Shown: positions 35,929 to 38,529 of the stretch, one piece after another
Numbering within the stretch: position 1 is the stretch's first letter
Layout: each line of letters begins with the position of its first letter
Origin: Bacteriovoracaceae bacterium
GTDB taxonomy: Bacteria > Bdellovibrionota > Bacteriovoracia > Bacteriovoracales > Bacteriovoracaceae
NCBI GenBank assembly: GCA_947461145.1
Contig: CANHJD010000006.1
Span: 1-38,529 of the forward strand
Direction of reading: 5' to 3'
DNA: 38,529 nt
Notes under the pieces: generated by a model
What the model was told of the DNA's origin: nothing
The model's input: only the letters and a program-made list of their open reading frames with translations
Databases searched by the model: none
Program-made: the position numbers and the translations under genes

Positions 35929-37515
35929 TTACTCTAACCCAAGGAAATGGTCATAGGAACATTCCTCATCCCTAACACCTCTGTCCTCGATCGAAATCAC
36001 CCTACTTGCTATAGTTTGAATAAACTCGTGGTCATGAGAGGTAAAAAGAAGAGTGCCTTTAAAATCAATTAGTCCTTCGTTTACGGCCGTAATGGTTTCA
36101 AGATCAAGATGATTCGTAGGATTATCCATAACAAGGACGTTCGAACCTGAAAGCATCATCTTTGAAAGCATACAACGTACCTTTTCGCCTCCCGAAAGGA
36201 CGTTACATTTCTTTAGGGCCTCTTCGCCAGAGAAGAGCATGCGTCCTAAAAATCCGCGTAAAAAAGTTTCTGTTTGATCTTTAGAATACTGACGAAGCCA
36301 GTTGATAAGATCAAGTGATGCATCTTTAAAAAATTCAGAGTTATCATTTGGTAAATAAGCTCTTGAAGTCGTGATCCCCCATTCAAATTTTCCACTATCA
36401 GGCTCCATCTCCCCCATCAGAACTTTGAATAGTGCTGAGGTCACGACCTCTGATTTTGCTAGGAAAACAACCTTCTGCCCTTTTTTGATCGTAAAAGAGG
36501 CATTATTAATAATTTTTTTCCCTTCAAGACTCACTGTAAGACCATCAACTCTCAGCAGGTTATCACCCGCTTCACGGTCAGCGCGAAACCCAACATAAGG
36601 ATATTTTCTTGAAGAAGGCTGAATGTCCTCGAGGGTTAATTTATCTAGCATTTTCTTACGAGAAGTCGCCTGTGAAGATTTAGAAGCGTTAGCAGAAAAG
36701 CGCTGAATAAAATCTTTCAACTCTTTCATTTTATCTTCAACTTTCTTATTTTGATCCGACATCATTCTCTGAGCAAGCTGAGAGGATTTATACCAAAAAT
36801 CGTAATTTCCGACGTAGAGCTTAATCTTATTAAAATCAATATCGCAAATATGGGTACAGACTTTATTTAAAAAATGTCGGTCATGGGAAACAACGAGAAC
36901 TGTGGTCTCTTGCTGGTCCATAATAAAATTTTCAAGCCACTGGATTGCTTTGAGATCAAGATCGTTGGTGGGCTCATCCAAGAGAAGAATCTCTGGCTTT
37001 CCGAAGAGGGCCTGAGCAAGAAGAACTTTTACTTTCTCTCCACCCGTGAGTTCTTTCATTTTCTTTTGATGAATATCTTCCTTAATTCCGAGACCGGCCA
37101 GAAGTGAAGCGGCATTCGCCTCAGCTTCCCAGCCATTCATCTCTGCAAATAAAGACTCAAGCTCTGCTGTACGCTCACCATCTGCATCTGAGAAATCTTC
37201 CTTGGCATAAAGAGCATCTTTCTCTTTCATAATATCAACTAAACGTGAATGTCCAAGAATGACAGTCGTGAGAACAACTTCTTCCTCATACGCAAAGTGG
37301 TTCTGTTTTAATATGGCCAAACGCTCACCAGGAGTGACTTCAATTCGTCCAGATGTAGGTGAAATTTCGCTGCTGAGGATTTTGAGAAATGTGGACTTAC
37401 CTGCACCATTTGCACCAATGATGCCGTAGCAATTGCCAGGCGTAAACTTAAGGTTCACATCATCAAATAGAGTTCTTCCACCAAACTGAAGTCGTAGGTC
37501 ATGGACAGCAAGCAT
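35929..37515 (-). CDS. ABC-F family ATPase (YbiT-like)
   Basis: Two ABC domains: GANGAGKST, LTGGEKVKVLLAQALFGKPEILLLDEPTNDLD; LSGGEKVRCMLSKMMLSGSNVLVMDNPTNHLD. ATG at 37515 preferred (RBS AAGGAT). Confidence 0.92.
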   Translation of the reverse strand: MLAVHDLRLQFGGRTLFDDVNLKFTPGNCYGIIGANGAGKSTFLKILSSEISPTSGRIEVTPGERLAILKQNHFAYEEEVVLTTVILGHSRLVDIMKEKDALYAKEDFSDADGERTAELESLFAEMNGWEAEANAASLLAGLGIKEDIHQKKMKELTGGEKVKVLLAQALFGKPEILLLDEPTNDLDLKAIQWLENFIMDQQETTVLVVSHDRHFLNKVCTHICDIDFNKIKLYVGNYDFWYKSSQLAQRMMSDQNKKVEDKMKELKDFIQRFSANASKSSQATSRKKMLDKLTLEDIQPSSRKYPYVGFRADREAGDNLLRVDGLTVSLEGKKIINNASFTIKKGQKVVFLAKSEVVTSALFKVLMGEMEPDSGKFEWGITTSRAYLPNDNSEFFKDASLDLINWLRQYSKDQTETFLRGFLGRMLFSGEEALKKCNVLSGGEKVRCMLSKMMLSGSNVLVMDNPTNHLDLETITAVNEGLIDFKGTLLFTSHDHEFIQTIASRVISIEDRGVRDEECSYDHFLGLE

Positions 37516-37582
37516 AAATATCCTTGAATTTTTGCCCAAATTTAGCAGAAAACAAAAAAAATGTCTTGAAGTTTAGAAAGGT

Positions 37583-38221
37583 CTAAAGAGAAATACTAAA
37601 TTTTACAGAGGAGCGGTTAAGGTACTGGACTGATTCTACATATTCTTTATGGAGGGACTCAACATGAGAAAAATGATCACCAAAGATTTCTTTGAGATTT
37701 TCAGTATGTGTGCGCTGAAGTTCATCTTCTTTTGAATCCCCTTCAACTAGTGCTTCATCAGTTGAACTAGCAGCATCTTCTGCTACGGTCGTATTGGCAT
37801 CAGAAAAATCAACACGTTCAGCAAACTTTTTCTTCTCGTCCATATAGGCCGAAAACATTTCATCGGCCTTATCTGGATCTACGCTTACAAGATATTCTTT
37901 TAAATTATTTTTCCACCCATCTTCAATATCATTCCAAGGAAGCTGAGACAGGTCCTCTCCATCGTACTCTTCTTCCTCTTCCTCCTCATATTCAGAATCT
38001 GGAACAAATGATGAGTTTGTTGATGAAAAGGCAGTGATGGCTTCCTTATCAGTGATTTCACTTTCTGGAGTTGGAATTACTGCTTTTTTTATGGGTACTT
38101 TTTGTACAGCAGACTGCCTAATAGAAAGGCTATCCTCTTTTGGAGTAGATACAATTTTCTTCTGACTTTGAAAGTGAAGAAAGAGGCAGGCAAAAAAACT
38201 GATTATAAGGGCAGTTCTCAT
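37583..38221 (-). CDS. Hypothetical secreted/membrane-anchored acidic protein
   Basis: 212 aa; N-terminal hydrophobic segment (ALIISFFACLFLHF); acidic run EYEEEEEEEYDGED. Confidence 0.5.
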   Translation of the reverse strand: MRTALIISFFACLFLHFQSQKKIVSTPKEDSLSIRQSAVQKVPIKKAVIPTPESEITDKEAITAFSSTNSSFVPDSEYEEEEEEEYDGEDLSQLPWNDIEDGWKNNLKEYLVSVDPDKADEMFSAYMDEKKKFAERVDFSDANTTVAEDAASSTDEALVEGDSKEDELQRTHTENLKEIFGDHFSHVESLHKEYVESVQYLNRSSVKFSISL

Positions 38222-38282
38222 CCCCTAATTTTAAGGGGAATCTGGAAGTGAAAGAATCGGGCAAAATTAACCTAGTATAAAC

Positions 38283-38304
38283 CACCCGACCCTAAGGTCG
38301 GGTG
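38283..38304 (-). terminator. Terminator-like hairpin after the BI-1 gene
   Basis: CACCCGACC (38283-38291) - CTAA - GGTCGGGTG (38296-38304), perfect 9-bp GC-rich stem 12 bp past the stop. Confidence 0.65.
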
Positions 38305-38315
38305 AATGATAAAAA

Positions 38316-38529
38316 CTATTTACGTCGATCGCCACTCATACGAAGAATGAAAAGAAATAGGTTGATGAAGTCTAAGTACAAGGCCAAAGAACCGAGAATT
38401 GCACCCTTCTGAGTCTCCTCAGAGTTTCTTGAATAATGGGCCATACTCTTAATTTTCTGAGTGTCATAGGCGGTTAATCCGGCAAAAACGATGATACCAA
38501 CAAGGCCGTAAACTTTGCTGGCCACAGAC
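38316..38529 (-). CDS. Bax inhibitor-1/YccA family membrane protein, C-terminal part, truncated at right window edge
   Basis: GLTAYDTQKIKSMAHYSRNSEETQKGAILGSLALYLDFINLFLFILRMSGDRR is the BI-1 C-terminus. Confidence 0.9.
   Translation of the reverse strand, partial: SVASKVYGLVGIIVFAGLTAYDTQKIKSMAHYSRNSEETQKGAILGSLALYLDFINLFLFILRMSGDRRK

Overview
This is an AT-rich, densely coding bacterial window with no rRNA, tRNA, CRISPR array or transposase that I could see. The gene content suggests a Bdellovibrio/Bacteriovorax-like predatory or relative lineage; that taxon call is inference only. The left 10 kb is a minus-strand locus that looks like the outer-membrane, TPR and proton-channel parts of a myxobacterial Agl-Glt type gliding/adhesion machine. 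In transcription order it has: a VWA lipoprotein with a 51-bp repeat stalk; an outer-membrane beta-barrel; a TPR protein; a small secreted protein; then a TolQ/ExbB-type channel, two TolR/ExbD proteins, a giant TPR protein, a TPR lipoprotein and an edge-truncated FHA protein. The locus is two transcription units. Each is preceded by the same arrangement: a TTGAWA-N16-TAGAAT promoter, a long (~190-200 nt) leader, and in the leader a 33-bp element (29/33 identical) enclosed by a perfect inverted repeat. The repeat arms differ between copies by three compensatory base-pair changes. This is a candidate undescribed structured RNA leader (or operator) and the most interesting signal in the window. 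The rest is mostly housekeeping/accessory: rlmN, tcdA, a Gre-family factor, ychJ, hrpB, an UbiB/AarF-like kinase, DUF1460, a CDF transporter, a DMT exporter, PlsC, phenylalanine hydroxylase, a trypsin-like protease, a transglutaminase-elicitor-like secreted protein, an ABC-F ATPase and a partial BI-1 protein. It also contains a DabA/DabB inorganic-carbon pump operon with a second, apparently degenerate antiporter-like subunit.
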